Source: Candidatus Latescibacterota bacterium (GTDB lineage Bacteria; Latescibacterota; UBA2968; UBA8231). From it: 5,893 bases of DNA. The notes under the pieces were generated by a model. The model was given only the letters and a program-made list of their open reading frames with translations. It was not told the DNA's origin and ran no database searches. The stretch is from positions 1 to 5,893 of the forward strand of contig JAJDTN010000259.1 in NCBI GenBank assembly GCA_022827165.1, written 5' to 3'. Of the stretch, positions 1 through 5,744 are shown in pieces. Positions within the stretch are counted from its first letter, which is position 1. Each line of letters opens with the position of its first letter. A program made the position numbers and the translations under genes.

Positions 1-1
1 C

Positions 2-145
2 ACCTACCGCATCGAACACGGCAAGCTGTGGATTATCGAGACCTGGGAAGACGGCACCGTCGGAATGACGGACTTCTCCCGGATGGATCCGCCTACAGCC
101 GTCACATCCTCTGCCTGGGGAGCGCTCAAGAGGAGATTCGAGTAG
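2..145 (+). CDS. 3' end of an unidentified protein (partial)
   Basis: An open frame enters the window from the left and ends at TAG 143-145, giving the last 47 residues of a protein. The readable tail begins TYRIEHGKLWIIETWEDG and ends with GALKRRFE. The alternating hydrophobic and charged residues, with Trp in LWIIETW, look like beta strands of a folded domain, and composition is that of a real protein rather than a GC-rich shadow. I do not recognise the family. Its last 20 bp overlap the 3' end of the convergent DUF362 gene, so the two genes meet tail to tail with no room for an independent terminator between them. It is transcribed towards the DUF362 gene and is probably not part of the operons to its right. 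That the frame is coding is fairly likely; its function is unknown. Confidence 0.6.
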   Translation, partial: TYRIEHGKLWIIETWEDGTVGMTDFSRMDPPTAVTSSAWGALKRRFE

Positions 146-1349
146 AAGGGCCACTCCGCAACCCTTCCTCGTAGACCTCGAAGCGCTCGCCCTCCCGCTC
201 CTCTGGATCGACCAGCTTCAAGAAGAGAGCGCTACCGGGCCGGCTGCCGGCGAACTCCCGGTGGCTGCCGATGTGGGAGGGGTCCGCACCGCTCCACTTC
301 ACCTCGCCGTCCTGCAGGTAGATGAAGTCGCCCGGGTAGCGGTCGACCAGCTCGCGGCGGCGATCCCGGTACCAGAGGCCCTGCTCGCAGGCGGTCTCGC
401 GCACGGTGGCCATGTGTGCGGGCGGGTCCTCCTCCACCGAGTCGAACTCGTTCAGTGGCGCCTGCACCTCGCTCACCAGATCGATCTCGTCGAGGTCGAC
501 GGTGCCGAAGCCGCCCTGGGCGGCCACGAGAAGGTGGTTGCGGTCGCGGCGGAAGGGCGGCCGCGGCCAGTCGGAGGCGGGGTCGTGGCCCATGAGGTGA
601 GCCCCCACGGCGTCGGTGGCCACGATCTGGTCGCCGGCGATCAGGGCGTTGCAGACGCGTCCCTCGCCGCCCCACTCGCGGCCCCACTGGCCGGTGAGGG
701 CGTCGATGATGTTGAGGCAGGGGTTGGTGATGCGCGCCAGGTCGGGCAGCACGTAGGAGAGCCGGATGGCGTGGTGGAAGTAGGTGCGCACGCGCCCCTC
801 GGGGCGGATCGTCGGGGTGAGGCCGAAGAGGTTCTTCATGCACAGGGTGACGCCCATGAAGAGGTGGTTCTTCATCTTGGCCACCGAGATCACCTCGTCC
901 GCCTCCTGCCAGCAGCGGCTGAGGGTGTAGCGCCGGAACATGTAGCCGCCCCCGGGCACGTCGTACTCGGCGAAGGGAGGCAGGTTCGACTCGTCGTACT
1001 CGACGCCGAACTCGTCGAGGAGGGGCTTGTAATTGAAGTAGGGAGTGGTCTCCCCGTCGGCTTGGCGTCCGAAAGTGTCGCTAGCCACCAGGCTCGCCGA
1101 GGTGCGCTCCCGCAGCAGGCGCAGCACGGCGCGGCAGACGGCGTCGTCCACCAGCTCGCGGCGGCGGCCCTCGAACCTCTCCACCTTGGTGTGGCCCATG
1201 TTGAACTTGAGGGCGATACGCCCCGCCTTCTCCAGCCTCTCCCAGGACCGGGTCAGCGGATCGGTGGCGCGCTTCAGCGCCTCGTAGACCTCCTCGTCGC
1301 CGGACCGGTGATCGCAGCGCACGGCGCGCACGGCGTACTTGCGGCTCAT
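126..1349 (-). CDS. DUF362 domain protein with an extra C-terminal segment
   Basis: This 407-residue protein belongs to the DUF362 family, whose biochemical role is not established. The DUF362 core runs from about residue 5 to 295. Hallmarks are the N-terminal VYEALKRATDPL and ALKFNMG stretch, KMKNH at 158-162 followed by TLCMKNLFG at 168-176, NIIDALTGQ near 213-221, and AGDQIVATDAVGAHLMGHDP at 238-257, with the conserved Asp246. Seven cysteines are scattered with no CxxC pairs, so the ferredoxin-like iron-sulfur domain found in some DUF362 proteins is absent. Residues about 318-395 form a separate module (LWYRDRRRELVDRYPGDF, then a YLQDGEVKWSG turn, ending FEVYEE) that resembles the small DUF5678 type of domain; this is my reading by eye. 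There is no signal peptide. The ATG at 1347-1349 has AGGAG 8 bases upstream. The gene lies 16 bp after the Gfo/Idh/MocA gene and is probably cotranscribed with it. The family call is firm, the function is not known. Confidence 0.88.
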   Translation of the reverse strand: MSRKYAVRAVRCDHRSGDEEVYEALKRATDPLTRSWERLEKAGRIALKFNMGHTKVERFEGRRRELVDDAVCRAVLRLLRERTSASLVASDTFGRQADGETTPYFNYKPLLDEFGVEYDESNLPPFAEYDVPGGGYMFRRYTLSRCWQEADEVISVAKMKNHLFMGVTLCMKNLFGLTPTIRPEGRVRTYFHHAIRLSYVLPDLARITNPCLNIIDALTGQWGREWGGEGRVCNALIAGDQIVATDAVGAHLMGHDPASDWPRPPFRRDRNHLLVAAQGGFGTVDLDEIDLVSEVQAPLNEFDSVEEDPPAHMATVRETACEQGLWYRDRRRELVDRYPGDFIYLQDGEVKWSGADPSHIGSHREFAGSRPGSALFLKLVDPEEREGERFEVYEEGLRSGPSTRISS

Positions 1350-1365
1350 CCTCTTCTCTCCTCTT

Positions 1366-2574
1366 TCACAGGTTCCAGTAGTCGTTCAGGTCGCGCTGCC
1401 AGGCGTCGACCTTGCCGGACACGACGTCGGCCACCTTGACCACCTGCCCCGACTTGCCCGACTCGTAGATCGCCTCGCTCACCGCCTTGGAGCGCATCCC
1501 CTCCTCGGCGTCGATCTCCACGGGGCGGCCGCGGGAGAGGGCGTCGATGAAGTCCCACAGCTCCAGGGGCACGCCGGCGGTGATGCCGTAAGGGAACAGC
1601 TCCTCGCGTCGCTTGGCGGAGAGGGTGTCGAGATACATCTCCTGCAGCTTGCCCATGCTGTAGGTGGTGCCGTCGATGAGCTGGCACTCGCCGTTGGCCT
1701 GGAAGGCGGCGGGGTGGAAGATGTCGGAGTCGACGATCGATCCGCGGGTGCCGGCCAGGGTCAGCTGGTTGAAGCCCTTGCCCGGCGCCGAGATCGTCCA
1801 CGACCAGGTGCCGACGAGACCGCTCCTGAAGTTGAAGATCGCCGTCCAGAAGTCCTCCTGGGCGCCCTTGACGACGCGCCGGCCCTTGCGGAAGCGGCGG
1901 TCCCGGACCTGCTCGACGCGGGCGTAGACCGAGTCGATCTCGCCGAACCAGTATCTCATGGTGTCGACCCAGTGGGCGCCGGAGTCCATGACCATGCCGC
2001 AGCCGCCGAGCTTGCGGTCGACGCGCCAGCTCCAGCCGCCCACGGGCTCCGGGTCCTGCCAGGCCGCCCTGATCGCCCACCACATGACCGGCTCGCCGAG
2101 GAGGCCGTCGCTGAAGGCCCAGTGGATGGCGCGCTGGCCGATGGCGCGGCGGCACTGCTCGGCGGTGGCCGCCACCAGGCCCCGGCGTTTTGCGGCGGCG
2201 GCGATCTTCTTCGATGCCTTCACGGTGATGCCGATCGGCTTCTCGATGAGGACGTTGACGCCGGCCTGCAGCAGCTGACAGCCGAGGACGTGGTGCAGGC
2301 CGTGGGGACTGCAGATGTCGGCGCCGTCCACCTCGAGGCCGCTGTCGAGCAGCTCGTCGACGCTGCCGAAGGCGGCCACCTCCCAGCCGGGGGCGGAGGC
2401 GAGGCGGTCGGCGAATCCCTCGGCGCGCTCCTTCGCCTCGTCCACGGCGGCGACGATGCGGAAGCGGTCCTCGCCCCGCTGCAGCAGCTCCTCGTAGCCG
2501 CGCAGGTGGGCGCCGGCCATGCCGCCGCAGCCGACGATCGCCAGGTTCACGCGCTTGCCTCTGCTCTTGGCCAT
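1366..2574 (-). CDS. Gfo/Idh/MocA family oxidoreductase
   Basis: This is a 402-residue NAD(P)-dependent dehydrogenase of the Gfo/Idh/MocA family, which oxidises or reduces hydroxyl groups of sugars, inositols and related polyols in the cytoplasm. The N-terminal Rossmann fold starts at about residue 9 with AIVGCGGMAGAH (12-23). Asp45 ends the second strand (IVAAVD) and would contact the adenosine ribose, favouring NAD over NADP. The family lysine motif EKPIG lies at 111-115. In the substrate domain, GGCGMVMDSGAHWVD (190-204) carries Asp197, His201 and Asp204, the usual catalytic histidine region. Length is within or slightly above the family norm. I chose ATG 2572-2574 because GGAAGGGGAG lies just upstream and the Rossmann strand follows at once. 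The frame stays open back to 2760, but those 62 extra residues are low-complexity Pro/Arg/Gly and cross the divergent promoter region. It is the first gene of a leftward operon with the DUF362 gene. Substrate unknown. Confidence 0.95.
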   Translation of the reverse strand: MAKSRGKRVNLAIVGCGGMAGAHLRGYEELLQRGEDRFRIVAAVDEAKERAEGFADRLASAPGWEVAAFGSVDELLDSGLEVDGADICSPHGLHHVLGCQLLQAGVNVLIEKPIGITVKASKKIAAAAKRRGLVAATAEQCRRAIGQRAIHWAFSDGLLGEPVMWWAIRAAWQDPEPVGGWSWRVDRKLGGCGMVMDSGAHWVDTMRYWFGEIDSVYARVEQVRDRRFRKGRRVVKGAQEDFWTAIFNFRSGLVGTWSWTISAPGKGFNQLTLAGTRGSIVDSDIFHPAAFQANGECQLIDGTTYSMGKLQEMYLDTLSAKRREELFPYGITAGVPLELWDFIDALSRGRPVEIDAEEGMRSKAVSEAIYESGKSGQVVKVADVVSGKVDAWQRDLNDYWNL

Positions 2575-2602
2575 CGGCTCCCCTTCCGGTGGTGGGTTCG
2601 GC

Positions 2603-2634
2603 GATATAAGCGGTCCCGGCCGCGGGCGCGTCAA
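2603..2634 (-). promoter_or_regulatory. Candidate promoter of the leftward Gfo/Idh/MocA operon
   Basis: Read on the minus strand, TTGACG (2629-2634) matches five of six bases of a sigma-70 -35 box. TATATC (2603-2608) matches four of six of a -10 box, in the most AT-rich stretch of the region. The spacer is 20 bp, longer than the optimal 17, or 19 bp if the box is shifted by one to TTATAT. Transcription would begin about 20 bases before the Gfo/Idh/MocA ATG, just leaving room for its ribosome binding site. The match is suggestive rather than strong, and the lineage's own promoter consensus is unknown. Confidence 0.35.
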
Positions 2635-2718
2635 GGCGGGGCCGTCTGTCTCGACGCCTGCCGCTTCGTTATCTTGGCGCCCCTCGCGGCGCAGCGCCCC
2701 GGAAGGTGGCCCGGCGAC

Positions 2719-2729
2719 GCGGGTCCCGC
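2719..2729. repeat. Short perfect palindrome (possible operator)
   Basis: GCGGG at 2719-2723 and CCCGC at 2725-2729 form perfect inverted arms around a single T. The palindrome sits 8 bases before the ribosome binding site of the PhyH gene, where a repressor would block transcription or a hairpin could affect translation. In DNA this rich in G and C, an 11-bp palindrome can easily occur by chance. Confidence 0.2.
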
Positions 2730-2737
2730 CCCTGGCG

Positions 2738-2744
2738 AAAGGAG
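2738..2744 (+). promoter_or_regulatory. Ribosome binding site that sets a GTG start for the PhyH gene
   Basis: AAAGGAG lies 6 bases before GTG 2751-2753, an ideal spacing. The in-frame ATG at 2766 has only AAGGGG one base away, too close to work as a Shine-Dalgarno. The in-frame ATG at 2706 lies upstream of this site and would add a Arg/Pro-rich segment with no family resemblance. The GTG is therefore the best start. Confidence 0.75.
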
Positions 2745-2750
2745 ATCCTG

Positions 2751-3578
2751 GTGACCGCAAGGGGAATGACGGAAGCGGAGAAGTACCTCTTCGACGTGCA
2801 CGGCTACCTGGTGATCGAGGGCCTGCTGTCCCCCGAGGAGGTGAGGGCCGCCAACGCCGCCGTGGATCACCACGCCGCCGACATCAACCTGCGTCCGTGC
2901 GACCTGGCCAATGGCTCGCGGACCCTCGCGGGCACCCAGGGCCGCGGCGACCTCGGCGGCATGCTCACCTGGGAGAAGCCCCACTGCGACGTCTTCCGGG
3001 AGATGATCGCCCACGCCAACAGCCACCGCTTCCTCGAGGAGCTGCTGGGCCCCGGGTTCCGCCTGGAGGGGCTGAGCCTCATCACCATGGACGAGGGCGC
3101 CGAGGGCTTCTGGTTCCACGAGGGGGGCGAGCCCCATGACCGCTCCCGGGGCTACCACTACCGCAACGGCCGCATGTTCTGCGGCATGACCAACATCGCC
3201 GTGCAGCTCACCGACGTGGAGGCCGGCGACGGCGGCTTCGCCTGCGTGCCCGCCAGCCACCGGGCCAACTTCCCCTGCCCCGACGACATCCGCCTCTACG
3301 AGGCCCACCAGGACCGCTTCGTGCAGATCCCGGCCCGCGCCGGCGACGGCATCCTCTTCGTGGAGTGCCTCATGCACGGGGCCCTGCCGTGGCGGGCGAA
3401 GAGCCAGAGGCGCACCGTGATCCTGCGCTACAACTCCGGGGTCACGGCCGAGGGGATGATGGGCACCTACACGCCGCCGGACTTCTTCGACGAGCTGACC
3501 CCGCAACAGCAGGCCGTGATCTCGGCGCCCCACTACCGGCGCGAGGACAAGGGATCGGCCCTCTACAGGACGGGGTGA
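2751..3578 (+). CDS. PhyH (phytanoyl-CoA dioxygenase) family non-heme iron oxygenase
   Basis: This 275-residue protein belongs to the PhyH superfamily of Fe(II)/2-oxoglutarate-dependent oxygenases, cytoplasmic enzymes that usually hydroxylate an unactivated carbon. The N-terminal helix and strand (KYLFDVHGYLVIEGLLSPEE, 11-30) are classic for the family. The double-stranded beta-helix core spans about 105-228 and includes QLTDVEAGDGGFACVPASHR (152-171), AGDGILF (197-203), MHGALPW (208-214) and RRTVILRY (220-227). His123 (in FWFHEGG) and His209 are the expected iron ligands, 86 residues apart, and Arg220 or Arg221 would bind 2-oxoglutarate. The position two after His123 is Gly125, not the usual Asp or Glu. 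The same H-x-G pattern, as I recall, occurs in a branch of PhyH proteins from environmental bacteria. It is first in the rightward operon. GTG 2751 was chosen by its ribosome binding site. Its stop overlaps the next start as TGATG. Family firm; substrate and even oxygenase activity unproven. Confidence 0.9.
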   Translation: MTARGMTEAEKYLFDVHGYLVIEGLLSPEEVRAANAAVDHHAADINLRPCDLANGSRTLAGTQGRGDLGGMLTWEKPHCDVFREMIAHANSHRFLEELLGPGFRLEGLSLITMDEGAEGFWFHEGGEPHDRSRGYHYRNGRMFCGMTNIAVQLTDVEAGDGGFACVPASHRANFPCPDDIRLYEAHQDRFVQIPARAGDGILFVECLMHGALPWRAKSQRRTVILRYNSGVTAEGMMGTYTPPDFFDELTPQQQAVISAPHYRREDKGSALYRTG

Positions 3579-4558
3579 TGACCGCCAGCGCCCTGCCCAC
3601 CGCCGCCTTCGGCCCCACCGACCTGCGCGTCACCCGCCTGTGCCAGGGGACCGCCTTCCAGACCCTGGCCCGCGACGAGACCGACCCGCGGGGCGAGGCC
3701 GTCCTGCGCCACTGCCTCGACGCGGGGATCACCTTCTTCGACTCGGCCACCGCCTACGGCTGGGGGGGCTCGGAGCGCCTGCTGGGCCAGTGCCTGCAGG
3801 GCCGGCGGGACGAGGTCGTGATCTGCACCAAGGTCCTGCCCGGGCGGGAGCCCACCGCCGAGGGCCGCGCCTGGGACCGCGTCCCCTTCAGCCTGGAGTT
3901 CCTGCGCCAGCAGTGCGAGGCCAGCCTGCGGCGGCTGCGCACGGAGGTGATCGACCTCTACCTGCTGCACCAGCCCGACCCGGATACCCCGCCCGAGGCC
4001 CAGTGCGAGCACATGCAGCGGCTCATCGACGAGGGCCGCATCCGCCACTGGGGGGTATCCAACCACACGGCGGCGGCGGTGCGGGCCCTGCTGGAGGCCG
4101 CGGAGGCGGCGGGCACCACCCCTCCCTGCGGCCTGGAGGACTACTACACCGTGGCCGGCACCAAGGTCCACGACGACGGCCGCGCGCGGGTCCGCCGCTA
4201 CGAGGAGGAGATGTTCCCCCTGCTGCGGGAGAGGGGCCTCGGGCTGCTCGCCTTCGGCCCCATGGACCGCGGCACCCTGGCGCCGGGCCAGCCCGTGGAG
4301 AGCGGCTCCCCCCTGGAGACGATGATCGCCGCGATCGACGATGCGGCGGCGGAGCTGGGCGTCAGCCGGGCCCAGGTCTGCGTCGCCTGGGTTCTCTCCC
4401 ATCCGGAGGTGACCTGCGTCCTCGGCGGCGCCGAGACGCCCGCCCACGTGGACGAGATGATCGCCGGCACGAGGCTGCGGGTGCCGGAGGAGCTGAGGGA
4501 GCGGCTGTGGGCCGCGAGCCGGGGTTTCACCGGGGCCATGGAGGCCGCGGCCAAGTGA
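3578..4558 (+). CDS. Aldo/keto reductase
   Basis: This 326-residue TIM-barrel enzyme is an NAD(P)-dependent aldo/keto reductase, interconverting carbonyls and alcohols in the cytoplasm. All four catalytic residues are visible: Asp55 and Tyr60 in FFDSATAYGWGGSE, Lys85 in VICTKVLPG, and His131 in IDLYLLHQPDPDTP. The usual GVSNH follows at 159-163. The strand that normally carries Q-x-x-Y-N reads GLEDYY (185-190), so the nicotinamide-contacting Gln is not obvious. The C-terminal cofactor loop reads VLGGAETPAHVDEM (281-294), with Glu286 and no Arg or Lys where NADP-specific members bind the 2'-phosphate, hinting at NAD use; this is inference. Its ATG shares a base with the PhyH stop (TGATG), with AGGACGGGG just upstream, so the two are translationally coupled. 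The frame is open from 3365, but that extension is a shadow of the PhyH gene. Members of this type often oxidise or reduce sugars such as L-fucose or galactose, but the substrate cannot be fixed here. Confidence 0.93.
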   Translation: MTASALPTAAFGPTDLRVTRLCQGTAFQTLARDETDPRGEAVLRHCLDAGITFFDSATAYGWGGSERLLGQCLQGRRDEVVICTKVLPGREPTAEGRAWDRVPFSLEFLRQQCEASLRRLRTEVIDLYLLHQPDPDTPPEAQCEHMQRLIDEGRIRHWGVSNHTAAAVRALLEAAEAAGTTPPCGLEDYYTVAGTKVHDDGRARVRRYEEEMFPLLRERGLGLLAFGPMDRGTLAPGQPVESGSPLETMIAAIDDAAAELGVSRAQVCVAWVLSHPEVTCVLGGAETPAHVDEMIAGTRLRVPEELRERLWAASRGFTGAMEAAAK

Positions 4559-4587
4559 GAGTCGCCCGCATACAGGGACAGGGCGCC

Positions 4588-4626
4588 ATGCGCTATCTGG
4601 CCCGCTTTCGAAGGAGGAGCACATGA
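4588..4626 (+). CDS. Possible 12-codon leader ORF before the cupin gene
   Basis: In the 64-bp gap after the aldo/keto reductase, ATG 4588 opens a 12-residue frame, MRYLARFRRRST, ending at TGA 4624-4626. Its stop overlaps the cupin ATG (ATGA), and the strong cupin ribosome binding site AAGGAGG (4611-4617) lies within its Arg codons. AGGG at 4580-4583 is a weak candidate ribosome binding site. The arrangement could couple translation between the reductase and the cupin across the gap, as the other junctions in this operon do by direct overlap. A frame this short may equally be chance, and the peptide resembles nothing I know. Confidence 0.2.
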   Translation: MRYLARFRRRST

Positions 4627-4985
4627 CCGTGCGCAGATCCGGGGAGGTCGGCCTCGAGGAGGTGGCCGGCGCCACGTCGGCCGCCCGCCAGGTCCTGGTC
4701 GGGCCCGACCTGTCTCCCCACTTCGCCATCCGCCGCTTCGTCATGGAGCCGGGCGGCGGCATGCCCCTGCACACCAACGAGGTCGAGCACGGCCAGTACG
4801 TGCTCGCCGGCCGGGCCACCATCATCCTCGGCGACGAGGAGGTGCGGGTGCAGGCGGGCGACTCGCTGCACATCCCGGCCCGGCTCCCCCATTCCTACAC
4901 CGTCGAAGGGGACGAGCCCTTCGAGTTCCTGTGCGTCGTACCCAACGCGGATGACGAGGTCCGCGTCTTGCCAAAGGAGACCTGA
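4623..4985 (+). CDS. Small single-domain cupin
   Basis: This 120-residue protein is one conserved beta-barrel cupin domain (Cupin_2 type), about residues 35-106. Motif 1 reads EPGGGMPLHTNEVEHGQYVL from residue 42, followed by AG at 62-63; motif 2 reads AGDSLHIPARLPHSYTV at 78-94. Probable metal ligands are His50, His56 or Gln58, and His90. The position where most cupins have the second His of H-x-H is Asn52. Such small cupins act as sugar isomerases, epimerases, dioxygenases or ligand-binding proteins, and the sequence does not separate these; in a sugar-acid operon an isomerase or a role in uronate handling is a reasonable guess. No DNA-binding domain is attached. The start ATG 4623 has AAGGAGG 5 bases upstream, among the best in the window, suggesting high expression. 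The stop overlaps the RraA-like start as TGATG. Confidence 0.9.
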   Translation: MTVRRSGEVGLEEVAGATSAARQVLVGPDLSPHFAIRRFVMEPGGGMPLHTNEVEHGQYVLAGRATIILGDEEVRVQAGDSLHIPARLPHSYTVEGDEPFEFLCVVPNADDEVRVLPKET

Positions 4986-5734
4986 TGGGACAGAAGGAAC
5001 GGAAGCTGCTCGAGGAGATCCGCCAGTTCGACACGCCCTCGGTGACCAACGTGGTGGCCACCTATCCCTCCCACCCCCTGTGCCTGGGGCTCTACAACCC
5101 GCTCACCGAGAACTGGTACACCGACGACAGCCTGCGCTGCATGTACCCCGAGCTGGGAGCGCTGGCCGGGTACGCCGTCACCGCCGTGTACGGCCCCACG
5201 GATCCGGGCTTCGGCCGGCTCACCGGCATGGACGTCTTCGACGCCATCGACGCTTCGGAGCGGCCCAGCGTGTTCTGCTTTCAGCAGAAGTTCCCGCCCG
5301 AGCTGGCCGGCAAGATCGGCCTCTCCGGCGGCAACATGACCACGGCCATGAAGGCCCTGGGCTGCGTCGGCGCCATCTCCAACGGGCCGTCGCGCGACAT
5401 CGACGAGATCCGCCCCATGAAGTTCCAGTACCTGCTCAGCGGGATCACCCCCGGCCACGGCGGCCAGGAGGTGTACGCCGTGAACGTGCCCGTCCACGTG
5501 GCCGGCATGGACGTGGCGCCCGGCGAGATCGTGCACATGGACGAGAACGGGGCCTGCAAGTTCCCCGCCGACCGGCTCGAGCAGGTGGTGGAGAACCTCC
5601 ACAGGCTGCGCGAGGAGGAGGAGGAGCGCATGGGCCGCCTCGCCAAGGCGAAGTCGGGCGCCGAGATCCGCGCCATCTTCTCCGGCCAGCCGTACGGCGC
5701 GGCCAAGAAGAAGGCGGCGCGCAAACGCAGATAG
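4985..5734 (+). CDS. RraA / HMG aldolase family protein
   Basis: This 249-residue protein has the RraA-like fold. That fold covers 4-hydroxy-4-methyl-2-oxoglutarate (HMG) aldolases, related oxaloacetate decarboxylases and the RNase E inhibitor RraA. The start, FDTPSVTNVV at 15-24, is the usual substrate-site region (D-T-x-x-v-x-d/n). The family signature appears as GGNMTTAMKALGCVGAISNG (115-134) followed by PSRDIDEIR; Arg137 and Asp138 are the residues that bind substrate carboxylate and metal in HMG aldolases. NVPVHVAGMDVAPGEIVHMD (167-186) ends in the conserved Asp186, with Glu181 in place of the usual Asp of PGD. An acidic helix (REEEEERM, 209-216) leads to a C-terminal tail AAKKKAARKRR that is strongly basic and not part of the fold. 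At 249 residues it is longer than RraA itself (about 160) and close to the longer aldolase-like members. Operon context with sugar enzymes favours pyruvate-type aldol cleavage or decarboxylation over RNase regulation. AAAGGAG lies 5 bases before the ATG. Confidence 0.88.
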   Translation: MGQKERKLLEEIRQFDTPSVTNVVATYPSHPLCLGLYNPLTENWYTDDSLRCMYPELGALAGYAVTAVYGPTDPGFGRLTGMDVFDAIDASERPSVFCFQQKFPPELAGKIGLSGGNMTTAMKALGCVGAISNGPSRDIDEIRPMKFQYLLSGITPGHGGQEVYAVNVPVHVAGMDVAPGEIVHMDENGACKFPADRLEQVVENLHRLREEEEERMGRLAKAKSGAEIRAIFSGQPYGAAKKKAARKRR

Positions 5735-5744
5735 GAGGCAAGGC

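Larger units (their letters stand above)
2575..2750. promoter_or_regulatory. Divergent intergenic control region
   Basis: These 176 bp separate the start codons of the leftward Gfo/Idh/MocA operon and the rightward PhyH operon, so both promoters, and any shared operator, should lie here. The tract is very GC-rich except for two short AT-richer islands. One, near 2603-2610, fits a leftward promoter and is listed separately. The other, TATCTT at 2670-2675, matches four of six bases of a rightward -10 box, but I see no convincing -35 at the right distance, so I do not call it as a promoter. If it were used, the rightward mRNA would have a leader of roughly 70 bases before the GTG start. GGCGC (2676-2680) could pair with GCGCC (2694-2698) in that leader. 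No riboswitch or small gene is recognisable. Confidence 0.7.

Noticed and set aside
261..1439. Plus-strand open frame of 392 codons across the DUF362 gene
   Set aside because: It is antisense to a clearly recognisable DUF362 protein, rich in Ala, Val, Gly and His as expected of the complement of a GC-rich gene, and shows no family motif.
1339..2754. Plus-strand open frame of 471 codons across the Gfo/Idh/MocA gene
   Set aside because: It mirrors the dehydrogenase gene, has biased Ala/Gly/Asp/Val composition, and runs through the divergent promoter region; no recognisable domain.
2575..2760. 62-residue N-terminal extension of the Gfo/Idh/MocA protein from ATG 2760
   Set aside because: The extension is Pro/Arg/Gly-rich without family resemblance, would overlap the start of the divergent gene, and the internal ATG at 2574 has a good ribosome binding site directly before the Rossmann fold.
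2982..2990. H-C-D (His78-Cys79-Asp80) in the PhyH protein as the canonical H-x-D iron motif
   Set aside because: It lies before the core jelly-roll strands, about 130 residues from His209. The His123 region is where this family normally places the first ligand, next to the conserved strand leading to QLTDV. It is kept in mind as an alternative.
4559..4622. Terminator or separate promoter between the reductase and the cupin
   Set aside because: Only a 4-bp GGGC/GCCC pairing without a T tract, and no credible -35/-10 pair, is visible in the 64 bp.
3563..4873. Minus-strand open frame of 436 codons opposite the reductase and cupin
   Set aside because: It spans two well-supported plus-strand genes and has low-complexity composition, so it is a GC-driven shadow. 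The same applies to the minus-strand frames at 2631-3533 and 4895-5746.
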